NCBI GenBank assembly: GCA_000827325.1
Contig: KN832884.1
Span: 718,953 to 782,952, forward strand
Reading direction: 5' to 3'
DNA: 64,000 nucleotides
Origin: Oidiodendron maius Zn
Taxonomy: Eukaryota > Ascomycota > Leotiomycetes > Myxotrichaceae
Part shown: positions 48,376-59,400 of the stretch, piece after piece
How positions within the stretch are numbered: position 1 is the stretch's first letter
Layout of the letters: each line of letters opens with the position of its first letter
Program-made: the position numbers and the translations under genes
Notes under the pieces: generated by a model
What the model was told of the DNA's origin: nothing
The model's database searches: none
The model's input: the letters and a program-made list of their open reading frames with translations, nothing else

Positions 48376-48682
48376 TTAGAATACAAGTAGAGAGGGCAGC
48401 CATTTAGACGGAAAGAAATATTAGGCTGAGAGGAAACACTGTGCACTGTTCACGTCGATAATGTAACGTCCAGCAAATATCATATATTTAGCATAGAAGA
48501 ATGCCCAAGTGGTTGGTTTAGAATCATAATTTCACTTCTTTATTTCCCTTCTTTCTTTTTTTATTTTCTTTCTTTCTTTCTTTTTTTTTTTTGCGCGTTT
48601 GCAACTTTTATTACGCCTCCCGAGACTCCACTCTCAGACAGATCACTAAAACCTCACACCAGTAACACCTTTAAACCTCTTC
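48376..48682. other. Intergenic with pyrimidine tract
   Basis: The 3' flanks of convergent genes. A polypyrimidine run at 48532-48592 (CTTTCTTTCTTTC followed by 15 or so T) is the only structure. Confidence 0.6.
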
Positions 48683-49196
48683 CTAAGCTCCATTGTGGCA
48701 AACAACTTCGAAGTTCACATTGGAGCCTGGATGAATGACGAACGCCCCATAGTACCCCGGGTGGTACTTGCGAAGGCCGGGCTCACCGTTGCAGGTTGCG
48801 CCTGCCTTGAGAGCAGCGGCATGGAATTGTCGGACTTGCTCAGCATCTGTATATGTAATGTCAGTTAGAATGGGAAGGAACCAAAAGGAGATATGAGAGA
48901 ATAGGGACTGACTTTCAGCAGTAAAAGCAATATGATGACGAGCCGCCGGCTCCTTTGAGTCAATGGCGTTTATCCAGAAGTAAGGCTTGCTGTCGCCCAT
49001 TCCTACGACGGTAGGGATGGGTCGCATACTGCAGAAGCAATGGTGAGCATGCAAAGGGAAAGATGAACAAAGACAATAGAAGCGGGCTTGCTTACAACTC
49101 TTTAAAACCCATGTGCTCGAGAGAGGTGGTGAGGAAGGTAATGGTATTCTCGAACTCGTCCTGCGGGACGGGAATGGAGAAGTGATCGAGAGGCAT
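48683..49196 (-). CDS. Glyoxalase/bleomycin-resistance-type (VOC) protein
   Basis: Small VOC-fold protein, often annotated as glyoxalase family or bleomycin resistance/dioxygenase-like. Start at 49196 (MPLDHFSIPVPQDEFEN), then an intron near 49038-49095, a middle exon (MRPIPTVVGMGDSKPYFWI ... RHHIAFTAE), another intron near 48848-48910, and a final exon DAEQVRQFHAAALKAGATC ... YHPGYYGAFVIHPGSNVNFEVVCH with stop at 48683. The HPG-type sequence near the end is the classic paired beta-alpha-beta-beta-beta metal region. About 130 residues. Enzyme activity cannot be read from sequence. Confidence 0.88.
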
Positions 49197-50261
49197 GATG
49201 GGCTATGCTTCGAAAGAATATGAAGTATTGAAAGTGAATGGGATATGATTGAGTTTCCTTAGCGTTTGATGGAGATATTGGGAAGAACTATGACGGATAT
49301 TTATATTTATGCGTCGAGGGGAGTCGGCCTCCGCGTCACATTTCAGTCCGAGAAGGACGGGCGGCATTGAGTGCTTACGGCTGACGACAGCGAACCAGCC
49401 AGTAGAATTCCAGGCTGTGCCTCAAAGGCCACATATCATCAGCTGACACCGTGTTCAGTTAACGCGCCAAGAGAACGCGGAGTCACATGTAGTGCGGGCG
49501 GAAATTGAATTGCGGGGCGAAGCAGAGACTTTGGTTTCATGGCTTTCCCAGAATCTGCAGGTTCCAGCCAAATGAGCCCCGGTTGCTGCGAAGACATGGC
49601 GGAGTCGATCGGAGATCGGCGGGTTTTTAAACTCCGGCTCATTCACAGTCTTACGGGGTGAAATCGCGGTCCTGCTCTTCAAACACTAGAATGGGTTTGT
49701 GGTGTTCTAGATGGGCTATATTGCATACTAATGTTGCCATATCATTCCTCATCAACATCGCTGCGACTATCCATCCAAACTTGACGCATTCAAGCAGGAG
49801 TGAGACACACCTTTGTTCCGTTCCGGGAGCAGAGGGTCAAGGCCAGCGATTCCTCCCACGGACCCGAGTCTCCAAGACTCGGAACTCCTGGGCCATCCGG
49901 ACGATAACGTAACCAACTTCCGTCAAAGCGTATCGTTGGCCATGCAGATGCGTGGGCCGCCATTAAAGGGCAAATATTCCCAACGTGGCTGTAGATTTCC
50001 ATCCGCCCAGCGCTCTGGACGGAATTCTTCTGCGTCTGGTCCGTAGAAGTCTGTCCGTCGATGCATTGCGTATAAGTTGTAGCACACTAGGCACTTTTAG
50101 GCACGAAGACTGGTGAGAGGCCATCCTTGCCTCCTCCAAATGGTAGGGCAGTATCTCGTACCACCTTGCGTTAATTGCGTGGCACAACTGGATGTAAACG
50201 TAGCGCTAGTACAGTTGGTAAGGTCAAAGGTCGAACGGGGACAAGGGAATAGAGAACTTTC
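49197..50261. other. Intergenic
   Basis: About 1.1 kb with only short unrelated frames on both strands (for example 49439-49682 and 49790-50046). No gene supported. Confidence 0.45.
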
Positions 50262-51011
50262 TCAAATCAATTGCTCATTCTTAAGGTGCAAAATCACAAA
50301 TAACTCTAGAATCACGCTCAACTCAAATTCCAAGCCCGCTCCCCTTCTAATCTGCACCAAATTATCCCCTCCTTCAGGACTAGTCTTCCTCGCCAGTGTC
50401 GCAAACACATACTCCGAGCCTCTCTGATCATTCATGAACATAGCCGACGGCACGAGAGGAAGAGGTCCATCCCACAACAGCTGATAGAATGGCTCTGAAA
50501 GACTTCCTACCCGCCACGAGAACTGATGAGGTGCCGCCTTTCTGCCAGGCACTGTGACGATAGGTATTGCGCTCTGATAATCATCAACAGCAAACATGCC
50601 TCCTACACGGGCTAGAGGGCGCCATAAAGCGTCAGGCAAGTGAGGCGAGGATGTGCAGATTGTGGCTGAAGGCTCGCTTTTGCTTTTGGGGTTGGCTGAT
50701 AGGCGAGCAGCAGCGATGGCGGGAAGTGTGCTGTCTGATGCGAGGAAGATTTGAATATCGCCAACTTTGGTGGATGAGGATACGAGTTCGATGCGATATA
50801 GAGGTGTAGGGTCGACCGTGAGAGCGATAGAGTAGCTTGTGGCGGATTCACGGACGATGGTGAGGTAATCGACTTGGAAGTCCCGGATGGAGCATGTGTA
50901 TACAGTTCCAGCGATGCGGTTTGAATTGTCCGTAGTCTGGGAACTTGGCGCCGATTGTGGGGTTTTTTCCGAGTAGGGGGGTAAGTTAGAGTTGGTGGCG
51001 TTGAGTGACAT
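50262..51011 (-). CDS. Fungal protein of unknown function
   Basis: A single-exon frame of about 250 residues. I place the start at 51011 (MSLNATNSNLPPY) because the sequence begins as such fungal proteins usually do; the frame extends upstream to 51080. After a Ser/Pro-rich N-terminus come alternating strands (YTCSIRDFQVDYLTIVRES, SYSIALTV, YRIELVSS, DIQIFLA) and later HQFSWRV and LPLVPSAMFM, a layout reminiscent of a Tubby/LURP-like barrel. I do not recognise a named family and assign no role. No signal peptide or membrane segment. Confidence 0.7.
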   Translation of the reverse strand: MSLNATNSNLPPYSEKTPQSAPSSQTTDNSNRIAGTVYTCSIRDFQVDYLTIVRESATSYSIALTVDPTPLYRIELVSSSTKVGDIQIFLASDSTLPAIAAARLSANPKSKSEPSATICTSSPHLPDALWRPLARVGGMFAVDDYQSAIPIVTVPGRKAAPHQFSWRVGSLSEPFYQLLWDGPLPLVPSAMFMNDQRGSEYVFATLARKTSPEGGDNLVQIRRGAGLEFELSVILELFVILHLKNEQLI

Positions 51012-52524
51012 TTTGAGTCCTGAGAAAAGTGATGATGATGGTTTTATGGGTTCTAGATTTTGTTGAAGAAGAAAGGACAAGTAGCAGGCTTTTTTGAAAG
51101 AGTATACGCTTCTCTGAGTCTTGTGTGGCTATTTGTATCATCGGTGAGCAGGCTACAGGTGTTAAATCATTCATGGATTTTTAAATTTGCCCCCAAAATC
51201 CTTAAGCAAAGTCAATCTAACATCCTGCGCCACATACCCGTGCCGTAGTGGCGGTTGTAGGATTGATGCCTACTTGGAACAAGCTACTCAGCCTCAAAAG
51301 TCAAATTAAGGAATTACAAGCGTATAGCTCGAGGCGCATGTTGGCGATCTTTCAGGGAGAAGCTCCTACCACGTGTAGGTATTGTACCGAGTGCTTTGCA
51401 CCACGTGGATGTATCTCTGGCCTCGCTTAATCATAACCTTTCACCCCTGGCAAAGGTCAAGCCATGCCAAGAAAAGATTAGGATTTGAGGAGGCTGAGAA
51501 GTAGAAGGGTTGCTTAATTCGCTAACCTTAATTGTTTTGCACGATGTCGTTATTCTACTTTTATTGGTCGGAATTAGAACTGTATCTATTAAATATAAAA
51601 CGGGGTTCAACTGTCAAATTCAAAAATGCGGCTAGATCAATCCTCAGTAAAACAATTCTCTATTAATATCTCTTTTGGAATTCGATTTTGTTATTCCTTT
51701 CTGATATCAGGATCACTGTATATGTGTACCCCCACAGAAACATAGCCTCGAATAACCCCCACGAATATCTCGCTTAGCGCTTTACTCTTTGACACGTTCT
51801 TGTCACACTGGATCTGATTTGCTGATATAGAGGTCAAATGAAACTTTTTCTAAGGATGAACAGTTCTTCCGCTGTCAATAGCAGTGTGGCAAAGACAAGG
51901 CTGAGGCAATCTCTGGTGGAATAAATCTGTTTCAACATCTTTCTAGTGAACCAAACCCTGCATCTCATGTATTAGGGTTGGTGACCGCCGAGAGATCTTC
52001 ACATTCAGACCTACAGGATCCAGGAGCCAGGGCTGCGGACCAGCTGTCATAGACGTCGGTATCATTTACGCGTGCCGCCAGGAAGTCTGTCTTGGCTACC
52101 CGTTTATAGAACAGATCTGGGGTTCCTATCCAATCCGACGCCCTTGTTTTTGCCCCTAAAAAAACAACGGCGGGGATAGACTCCCTGGCCGCACGGGTAC
52201 TTTCCTTCCTCTCTGACTTTGAATCTTTCAGGATAGCACTGAGCCATTATAGGATCAGGAGCCGGAATCCAAACTTAGCGCTTGCCTCTTTTGAGATGGA
52301 GAAGACTTCAGATAGAGATAGTGTGGGAGGAGGAATATCGTGAGATCTAGGTATAGGACCGAGCATGAGAGAATAAAAAATATATAAGAAGCTGGCGATT
52401 GAGCTCTACGACAGCATCATCAGCATCAACATCATCAACAACAACTTCAGTAGCTTCTATCACCCTCTTTCCGAGCATCCAAGTCTTTACTTCAACCTTC
52501 ATACCCATACTTCTAGAAATCACC
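51012..52524. other. Intergenic
   Basis: About 1.5 kb, no supportable gene. AT-rich around 51500-51700. The last ~150 bp before 52525 is rich in CATCA/CAACA words, as in a fungal 5' UTR, and probably belongs to the secreted-protein gene. Confidence 0.5.
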
Positions 52525-53060
52525 ATGCGTTTCAACATTGCCATTCTCTTCGCCCTCACGGCAACCACCCAACTCACAGCCGCCACACCACTACCAGTAG
52601 CTGAGGCCTTACCAGCCTGGAACGACAAGGGACACGAAACAGCGTAAGTTCCTAAATCCGCGCTCACAGCTCCTCACGCTAACATTCCACTAGCTACAAG
52701 TTCGGCGCGGTAGCCTGTACAGTAGGAGCCTATGTTTGCAACCAAATGGGTCAACCACTCGGACAACATGCGTTTGTCGGCACTGGAGTCTGCTGTTCCA
52801 CTGCCGCCGCTGCGGTGACTGCATCACAGTCCGAAGGGTGGGTGAATGCGGCTAAGAAGGTCGGTAACGCCGCAGTGGTGGCCAAAAATGGTGTTGATTT
52901 TGCCGGAAGATATACTGCTTACTGTACTGTTGAGTTTTGTAAAATGGTCGCCAAAAAGGTCGGTGGCAGGGATGAAATTCACGGATCTTTTCCGAGGGAA
53001 GATGAGACAGAAGGGCATCTCGCCGCTAGATATGCGGAGACCGAACCCTTACTCAACTGA
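52525..53060 (+). CDS. Small secreted cysteine-containing protein
   Basis: Two exons joined by a short intron (about 52644-52695, GTAAG...CACTAG) give roughly 160 residues. The first ~20 residues (MRFNIAILFALTATTQLTAA) are a clear signal peptide, with Ala-rich cleavage region. The mature part has six or so Cys (VACTVGAYVC, GVCC, YCTVEFC) and Ala/Gly-rich segments (TAAAAVTASQ), then an acidic tail. No known domain recognised. Size, secretion and paired Cys are what one sees in fungal effector-like or cell-wall-associated proteins, but no role can be assigned. Confidence 0.75.
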
Positions 53061-54049
53061 GCTCAAAGAAGACAATCAGATCAGCAACTTGTCTTATGTA
53101 GAGGATGATAGGACCTAAGGGGGCTTTCGCTGCATTAGGAAAAGATAGTGTTAGAGTTTGGCGTTCTTGATTACTTTAGCATTTGCAACCAGAAGGATAG
53201 GGACTAACAATAGAGAAAATGGAGTTTGGCGTCTTGGATTATTTGGATAGAAGAAAAAATATCACAGTGTTTATCAGATTTTTGAATTCAGTAGTTCTGT
53301 TCTTACTTGTACAGTCTCTGTCCTCTTTCAATTCTGTTTCCTTGCCCGCGTCTCTTACTCCTTTCTAGAGGATGATTTCATAACTAACTTCATATAAGTG
53401 TCATGGAGGCGCGAGTAAAAGACTGGAAACAGCCGTTGAACTGGGCGCAATTCGTACATTATAAGTCGTGAGAGCTGTGAGGAAGGCTCAATGCCGCAAG
53501 ATTCTATGCGCTGAAATTGTTGGGAAAGACCTAGTCGGAAACAGAGCTAGAAAATATCACCTCAGCCATAGGGGATCGACCTAATTTGAAGACAAAGTCA
53601 AATACAGTATCACTAGATATAAATAGCCTCAGAGATTCACCCACATATGTTACCAGAATTGACGAACAGAACGGAGAGAGGCTCTGATTGCCTTGGATTG
53701 CCATTGATATTACCATAACTGCGTATCGCTACGTTCGGAAGTAGTAGCAGCCTGCTGCGATGTTTCATTACGGTATCTAGATGTTATAGCGGAAAAGCCT
53801 GAATGCGCGCTTGTTCTCCCGATTTTTTCGCATAAAAAGCAATTTGAATAAAAGGAACTGTCATGCTATTTGCTATATAGAAGCGACTGTGCTCTAGATA
53901 AACTAATATGCTGCCGATCGAGGTACGAATGTCTTGACCAGTGTAGGTCTTAATTCTCAAGCCGACCAACCCTAAGCTCTGTAACCACCTAAACACATAT
54001 AAAAGGGCGAATTTTACCTCCATCTCGACATAATTCCCTCCTCTCTCTG
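53061..54049. other. Intergenic, convergent flanks
   Basis: About 990 bp between convergent genes with only short frames. No gene or repeat supported. Confidence 0.5.
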
Positions 54050-54685
54050 CTACAAGGTCGATTTGATCCCCTCCACCTCCAAGGCGGACTTGACAGCGGG
54101 TCGCTCAACCACTCTCGCCACCAATGCTGTGAACTTTGGATATTTCTTCATGTTATATCCCAGCTCGTTTCCCCACCTGTAGAAAACGAACAGATAAGGA
54201 TCCACAGCCGTGTAGGCATCTCCGACCGGATGTTCCCCTTCCAGCTTCGATTCGATCATATCAAGGCTTTCCACGAGAAGCTCGCGAGCTTTAGCGGTAA
54301 TTCCTTCACACCCAGCAGGATCAGTCGTGAAATGCATGGGGCGTCGGACGTGTTTAAACGCCAGTCCGTGAACCGTCCCGTTCAACCAATTCATCCATTC
54401 GTATACCCAGACCGTCTCTAGCTGTGTCTTTCCGAGGAGCTTCATCTCTGGCGCAAGGCTTGCGATCATGGTCACTATAGCTGGGAGTTCAGTGATTATC
54501 TCGTCGTCTACTGAAATCACAGGAACTCGCATCTTCGGATTGACGACACGGAATTCTTCCGGTAGAGGGCCGAGCCTGAGGTCACTAAATATTATTGCCT
54601 CAAAGTCGACGCCAATTTCTCGAAGGAGGATATGCGGTGCTAGAGCGCATGACCCCGGGGAGAAATAAAATTTAATGTTGGGCAT
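54050..54685 (-). CDS. Glutathione S-transferase
   Basis: Intronless 211-residue GST. The N-terminal thioredoxin-fold part has FYFSPGSCALAPHILLREIG, the beta-class-like start with Ser/Cys near the glutathione site; then PKMRVPVISVDDEIITELPAI, with the cis-Pro (RVPV) and the E[ST]-type glutathione contact. The C-terminal helical domain has GDAYTAVDPYLFVFYRW (N-cap/hydrophobic staple region) and MKKYPKFTALVARVVERPAVKSAL. Length is exact for the family. Related proteins occur in bacteria and fungi. Acts in detoxification or small-molecule conjugation; substrate not readable. Confidence 0.93.
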   Translation of the reverse strand: MPNIKFYFSPGSCALAPHILLREIGVDFEAIIFSDLRLGPLPEEFRVVNPKMRVPVISVDDEIITELPAIVTMIASLAPEMKLLGKTQLETVWVYEWMNWLNGTVHGLAFKHVRRPMHFTTDPAGCEGITAKARELLVESLDMIESKLEGEHPVGDAYTAVDPYLFVFYRWGNELGYNMKKYPKFTALVARVVERPAVKSALEVEGIKSTL

Positions 54686-55010
54686 TTCTATTGATCTCTG
54701 TTGCTTTGTTTGAGTCGATGGTGTTTTGATCTGTCCTGCTTTCGTTCGTTGGATTGACTGGCTCGCAAAAAGAACGTGGAGGTGTATTGTCGGTGAAACT
54801 TTGGAAGCTTTATGGTTAACAATGACTATGACTCTTCAATTCTTAATAATACAGAATATATACGTAAACAGCTGCATTGTTCTAGAACAATTGATCGGCA
54901 ACTGCTATTGGTTGCAGATTTGGCACACTCGGCTCCCACCTTCAGGCTGGGCCGACATAACGTATCGGCAGTGTGTACGGGCCAGCCATATATACAACTG
55001 GGGGTATCTA
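54686..55010. other. Intergenic, GST promoter
   Basis: 325 bp between two minus-strand genes; holds the GST promoter and phosphatase 3' flank. No gene seen. Confidence 0.5.
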
Positions 55011-55976
55011 CTAAATTCCATCTAGCTGCGACTTTTCAATCTTAAGGTTGCTTCTAATTTTGTTGACTTCTTCGGCGGTGAAGTGCAACTCTTCCGTCAG
55101 GTAGCCCTCTACACCGGGATACTCTGCGCTAGCAGAGGCCTTTCCTCCTGCTCCCCACTTCTCATCCATCCAGTCCAAAAAGGCCAGAATTATCTGTCCT
55201 TTCGCTCCACATAGCTCCTCAAACCCAGGAGCTTTGAGGGCGTCCTCTTCACTCATCCCCAACATTTTCAGCACTACTCCCAGAAGATGCGTCCGGAACG
55301 GATCCACCCCAACACGAGTCAAAGCATAGTCATGCGCAATTTCCTCTTTTGAAGCACCAACCAGTGCCAAAATAAGCGCTGCGAGGACCCCCGTGCGATC
55401 TTTCCCTGCGGTGCAATGGAACAGAATACCCCCTTCAGCAATAGGGCCCATAAGCCTCCTGAAGATGGCCTTGTATGGCTCCTTGTGAATCTGCAGTATA
55501 TTAGCGTACATCTTCAAGAAAGCAACCTCGCCGTTTTTCTCGATGAAATCTGCAGGCTTGAGAACCATTGAGGCGGTTTTCGTCTTCTTTGCTGCCTCTT
55601 CGTCGCTACTGGGAATCCCTAATCCCTCAAGGTCTGAGCAGCTGGGGATCCAGACTGTCTCGATACCTTCAATGACAGGGCTAGCGTTTCGCTGTCTCTC
55701 CCCACGGCTGCGTAGGTCGTAGATGGTGGTGATGTTGTAGGTGGTATGAAGACTACTGAGGATAGCTGCGGGCATGTGTGAGAGGGACCCGGACCGGAAT
55801 ATGACGTTGGGCACCGTGAGGGAGGGCGAAGAGAGAGTACGGAGGTTCATCGCATTGGGTATCGGGATGAATGGCGGTGAGGAGAGGATTGCCTTGACTT
55901 GGTCTTCCGGGAGGGCTTCAAGGAATGGCGTCTCAAGAAGAGCTGGAAGCTCATTATTGAGATGTTTGGTAGACAT
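55011..55976 (-). CDS. Tyrosine phosphatase, LipA/SIW14-like
   Basis: Intronless 321-residue member of the Y_phosphatase3 family, dual-specificity or phosphoinositide phosphatases. The N-terminal half has RTLSSPSLTVPNVIFRSGSLSHM and TIYDLRSRGER, both family markers (the Asp of DLR is the usual conserved residue). The signature HCTAGKDRTG with nucleophilic Cys and Arg is near 55390-55420. The C-terminal part carries helices and a WMDEKWGA ... GYLTEELHFTAEEVNKIR segment, also typical. No signal peptide. All catalytic residues intact. Cellular target unknown. Confidence 0.93.
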   Translation of the reverse strand: MSTKHLNNELPALLETPFLEALPEDQVKAILSSPPFIPIPNAMNLRTLSSPSLTVPNVIFRSGSLSHMPAAILSSLHTTYNITTIYDLRSRGERQRNASPVIEGIETVWIPSCSDLEGLGIPSSDEEAAKKTKTASMVLKPADFIEKNGEVAFLKMYANILQIHKEPYKAIFRRLMGPIAEGGILFHCTAGKDRTGVLAALILALVGASKEEIAHDYALTRVGVDPFRTHLLGVVLKMLGMSEEDALKAPGFEELCGAKGQIILAFLDWMDEKWGAGGKASASAEYPGVEGYLTEELHFTAEEVNKIRSNLKIEKSQLDGI

Positions 55977-57139
55977 TGTTCAGTAGTTTTCGTTCAAATA
56001 GGCTTGGAAACTGTGATGAGAAAGACTATCGAGAGCATATCGTAGACACAAGCCACACTTTATACACCAGTCTTATATAAGGCGGTGTATTTTTCACCCG
56101 GTTATAGCCCGTCACGCAAAAGTTACTTAAATGGGCGTCAAGGAAATTGGCCTATTTTAAATATAGCCGCTCTATAGAAGCTCCCTTCAGAGACATACTA
56201 CGTGGGAGGTAATTCGAAGGTTCGCATTCAACCGATAGATAAGGCTCGAACACTGAGCGACTCAAAATTATCAGCGGAAGTCCCTTGTGGCAGCAACACC
56301 TTTTCAGATGCTTTGCTATAGCACCCAGCAATTCAATCAGTGTGCAACGCTGAAATTCCTGACCTGTATGATCGTACTCCTGTTCTATTTATAGTCAGGT
56401 ACCCGATGTAGTGTGACGTAGAGGTGACGTAGCCTGAAGTATTTGACGGTAGAGTGTAGAAATACAGTATTTTGTTCCCGCCCGTAGACGCTAAAGTCCA
56501 AAATGCGGATTTGAGAGAGAATGTTTACCGCCTTCTGTAAATAATTGCAGGAATAAACAATCCTCAATGCTTTATCGCAGCGCTTGGCCTAAGGCTGAGA
56601 AACGGCTCTTGGGTTTTAGCAGGACTTTGTGCAGGACTTTACGCAGAAGTACTGGTTCAGCGGGAAATGAACCTTGAATCTACCTTGTACTGTGACGCTA
56701 CGGATAGGGCAGGCAGGTAGAATTCCAAATATATATAGTAAGCATATGCAGGATACCGGAGCTATAATTAAGTGAAATCTGGTCTGTATTTTGAGGTATC
56801 ACCTGAGGAACGTAATTACGAAATCTGATCGCGTGATCAGTTGAAGAGAGCACAACAACTTAGCTTGTATGAGCGTTGATATGAAAGGAATTTCTTAAGA
56901 GAGCGTAACGTAGATATGAAAAATCGGCATCAGAGCATAGCGAGTAGAGTATAAACGGCAAATTACTGAACGAGATTCAATACAAACATAGCTACTTCAC
57001 CGACATTCCCGATCTGTAACGCAGTTTGGCGACAACCTTCCGCAAGATTTTCACTCTCCCCTAGTGGGACGTCGCTCTGCAGACATGCCCTCGCTACAAT
57101 AAACTTACTTAGCTTTAAATACTATATGCTTGTTAGGTC
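55977..57139. other. Intergenic
   Basis: About 1.2 kb between two minus-strand genes. No supportable frame, repeat or RNA gene seen. Confidence 0.5.
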
Positions 57140-59400
57140 TCAAATATTAAAGAGGTGCCGATAAGTGGACGAACAAGTAAGGCGCGATGGTCCTCCACAA
57201 ATCTCCCATCTGTTGCCGGTGCAGTACATATTGCAGCTGGCGGCTGTTGATGCTGCAGATCCTCCCTCCAAAGCTATAAATTGACCGAATCAGCCGCGTT
57301 TCATATCACAGTTGTTCACAGGTGGAGTACTTACTATTCCCACAATAACACTGCCGAGAATTTAGCTTTATGTTACTACGGCACATCTCTTTGGAGGTAG
57401 GAGGGATGTTGGAAGAAGACGAACCTCTTCAGAATACTCCACACCGGCATAAGTAAAACCGGCGCAGAAGGCAAGACAACTCTCGCCTGTCATATTGGTA
57501 CTGCTGACATAACTATCCCCAGTCAACGCTCGCGCGTTTGTGGCTTCTGTATAACAACCAATATTCGTCCATTTAGAATTTCCTGGATAGGGAACGGGTG
57601 GTTCATTATCATAATTGGGGTTGCAGGCTGCGACGGTAGGATTTGGACTGCAGCTAGGTATGAGCATTCTTATATTCATGACCAAATTTGGCCAGATGAA
57701 GAGAACGAGATTGCAACTAACCAAGTATTGTCTGCTGTAGTCACAGTCTGTCCATAGCCGACTGGAATAATACAGCCCGGGAGTTTGCTGATGAGGCCAT
57801 GGACTGGTTCACAGGGAAATATCGGCGATGTCTCCACGCAATCGGTGGCAAAATTCAAGTCATCCGAGGGGGCTAACGCTGGACATTCGGCAATAACGCT
57901 TTGTAAATATTAGCCATTATATTCCTTACAAGACAAGAAACGGCCTACCCATCAGCATCATTGATAAGACAAGGAATGGCAGCTGTGAGAGTAGGAATAT
58001 CCCAGCCTAGGAATTGGCATCAGCAACTTCGTTAACTAGCAAGGAGTTGTGTTTAGTATATACCATTTATGAAATCACCTATAAAGATTGTCAGTGTTGG
58101 CAGGCCAAATAAAGTCACGACACTTACCATGGAACCCGAAACCCGTCAAGTCACCATTGGCAAATACGAATTGACCACCATCAGTCGCTATACTAGCCGT
58201 AGAGTATAAGACTTCAAAGAACAGATGGGGGAAGAGGACCTAAAAAGTTAAGCCATTTGTTATAAAATATGATATGAGTATGAGAGAAACGGGGTATTTG
58301 AGCCGAGACCAAATAATTGAGGTGAAACTGCTCACCGGATGAGTGGGGGGACAAGCGCCGTTGTCAATTTGAGACAAATATGCCACGTGAGATTGATCTT
58401 CCTATTATATAATTAGTAGACAAAATTATCAGCGAGTTGTGTCAGAACAGGTGACAAAATCAATGTAGGATTAGTTGAGCTTACTTCGAAGAGGTTTACA
58501 CCATCCCAACAGCTCTGAAACTCAATTTGTGCCCGTAGACCATCAGGGCTGGATTACATAGTTAGAATAGATATTTCTCCAAAGTAATAGGGGCATTGTA
58601 TACCAGTTTGTACTTGACATGTTATACGTCTGCGGAGGTTCATTTGCATAGTTGAGACATGCGAATGTGACACGGTTGGCTACTTCAGTAGGAGGATAGG
58701 TAGAGTTTCCCCATGTCATGGTCTCACTGTCGTATGTTCTAGCATTGTTGTTGCCGGAGAACATCTTGAAGCCAGGAGGGAAGGGCGTGGCATTTGGATT
58801 GCCGTATGCATCAACACCACGGCCAAGATAGTAGACTGCCATGCCCCCGTTAGGCCTAACCAGCGGATTAGCGCGATGGGGCAAAAGTATAAGTCGGGAT
58901 ACCTTACACTTCCTCAAAAGTGCCATTGGCATGCTCATAGTACAACTGAGGAGTCCAGTACGCACTCTTATCTGTACCAATTATTAGTATATGTGCAAAG
59001 TGGCGGAGAGATATACGGTACTGCTGACCCTTTTGGATTTCACAGCTTGTACAGGCGGCTTCCTGTAACCTAGCGTATGTCGAATTGATGTTGATGTTGC
59101 TTGCACCAGATATTTTGTGGACATGCTGGCTCACGGTACCGTAACTTAGAACAGGATCCTATATGGAAATCGCGAGCATTAGATATAGACTCAGAGATGC
59201 CAGGAATGCCGCATAAGTTAAATAACTTACAACTCGCCCCATCTGAATAAGACTGCAGCTCACTGTGTATGAATCGTTATCTATTTTGGGAAGCTTTAAT
59301 ACGGATTGTAATACTTACTGCGAAAATATCCAAGCACAGGCTCAGTCAAGAGGATGACAGTGGCAAGGATTGCCGAGGTTGATACAGTGGATATCATCAT
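57140..59400 (-). CDS. Secreted DUF1996-WSC protein
   Basis: Many-exon gene starting at 59400 with a signal peptide (MMISTVSTSAILATVILLTEPVLG). The DUF1996 region includes YFEHANGTFEEV-like text at 58.9 kb, RPNGGMAVYYLGRG, PFPPGFKMFSGNNNART, TWGNSTYPPTEV and VTFACLNYANEPPQTYN (58.88-58.62 kb), the usual block pattern. Further exons at 58.5-57.7 kb complete it (LPGCIIPVGYG near 57.77 kb). A linker with WTNIGCYTEATNARAL opens the single C-terminal WSC domain, which crosses an intron (GTAAGTACT near 57328 to TTTATAG near 57278) into TLEGGSAAS ... CNMYCTGNRWEICGGPSRLT, ending at 57140. WSC domains bind carbohydrate; DUF1996 function is unknown. The last ~12 residues after GGPSRLT are unusual for a WSC end. 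Exon ends between 58.0 and 58.5 kb are approximate. Confidence 0.85.
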
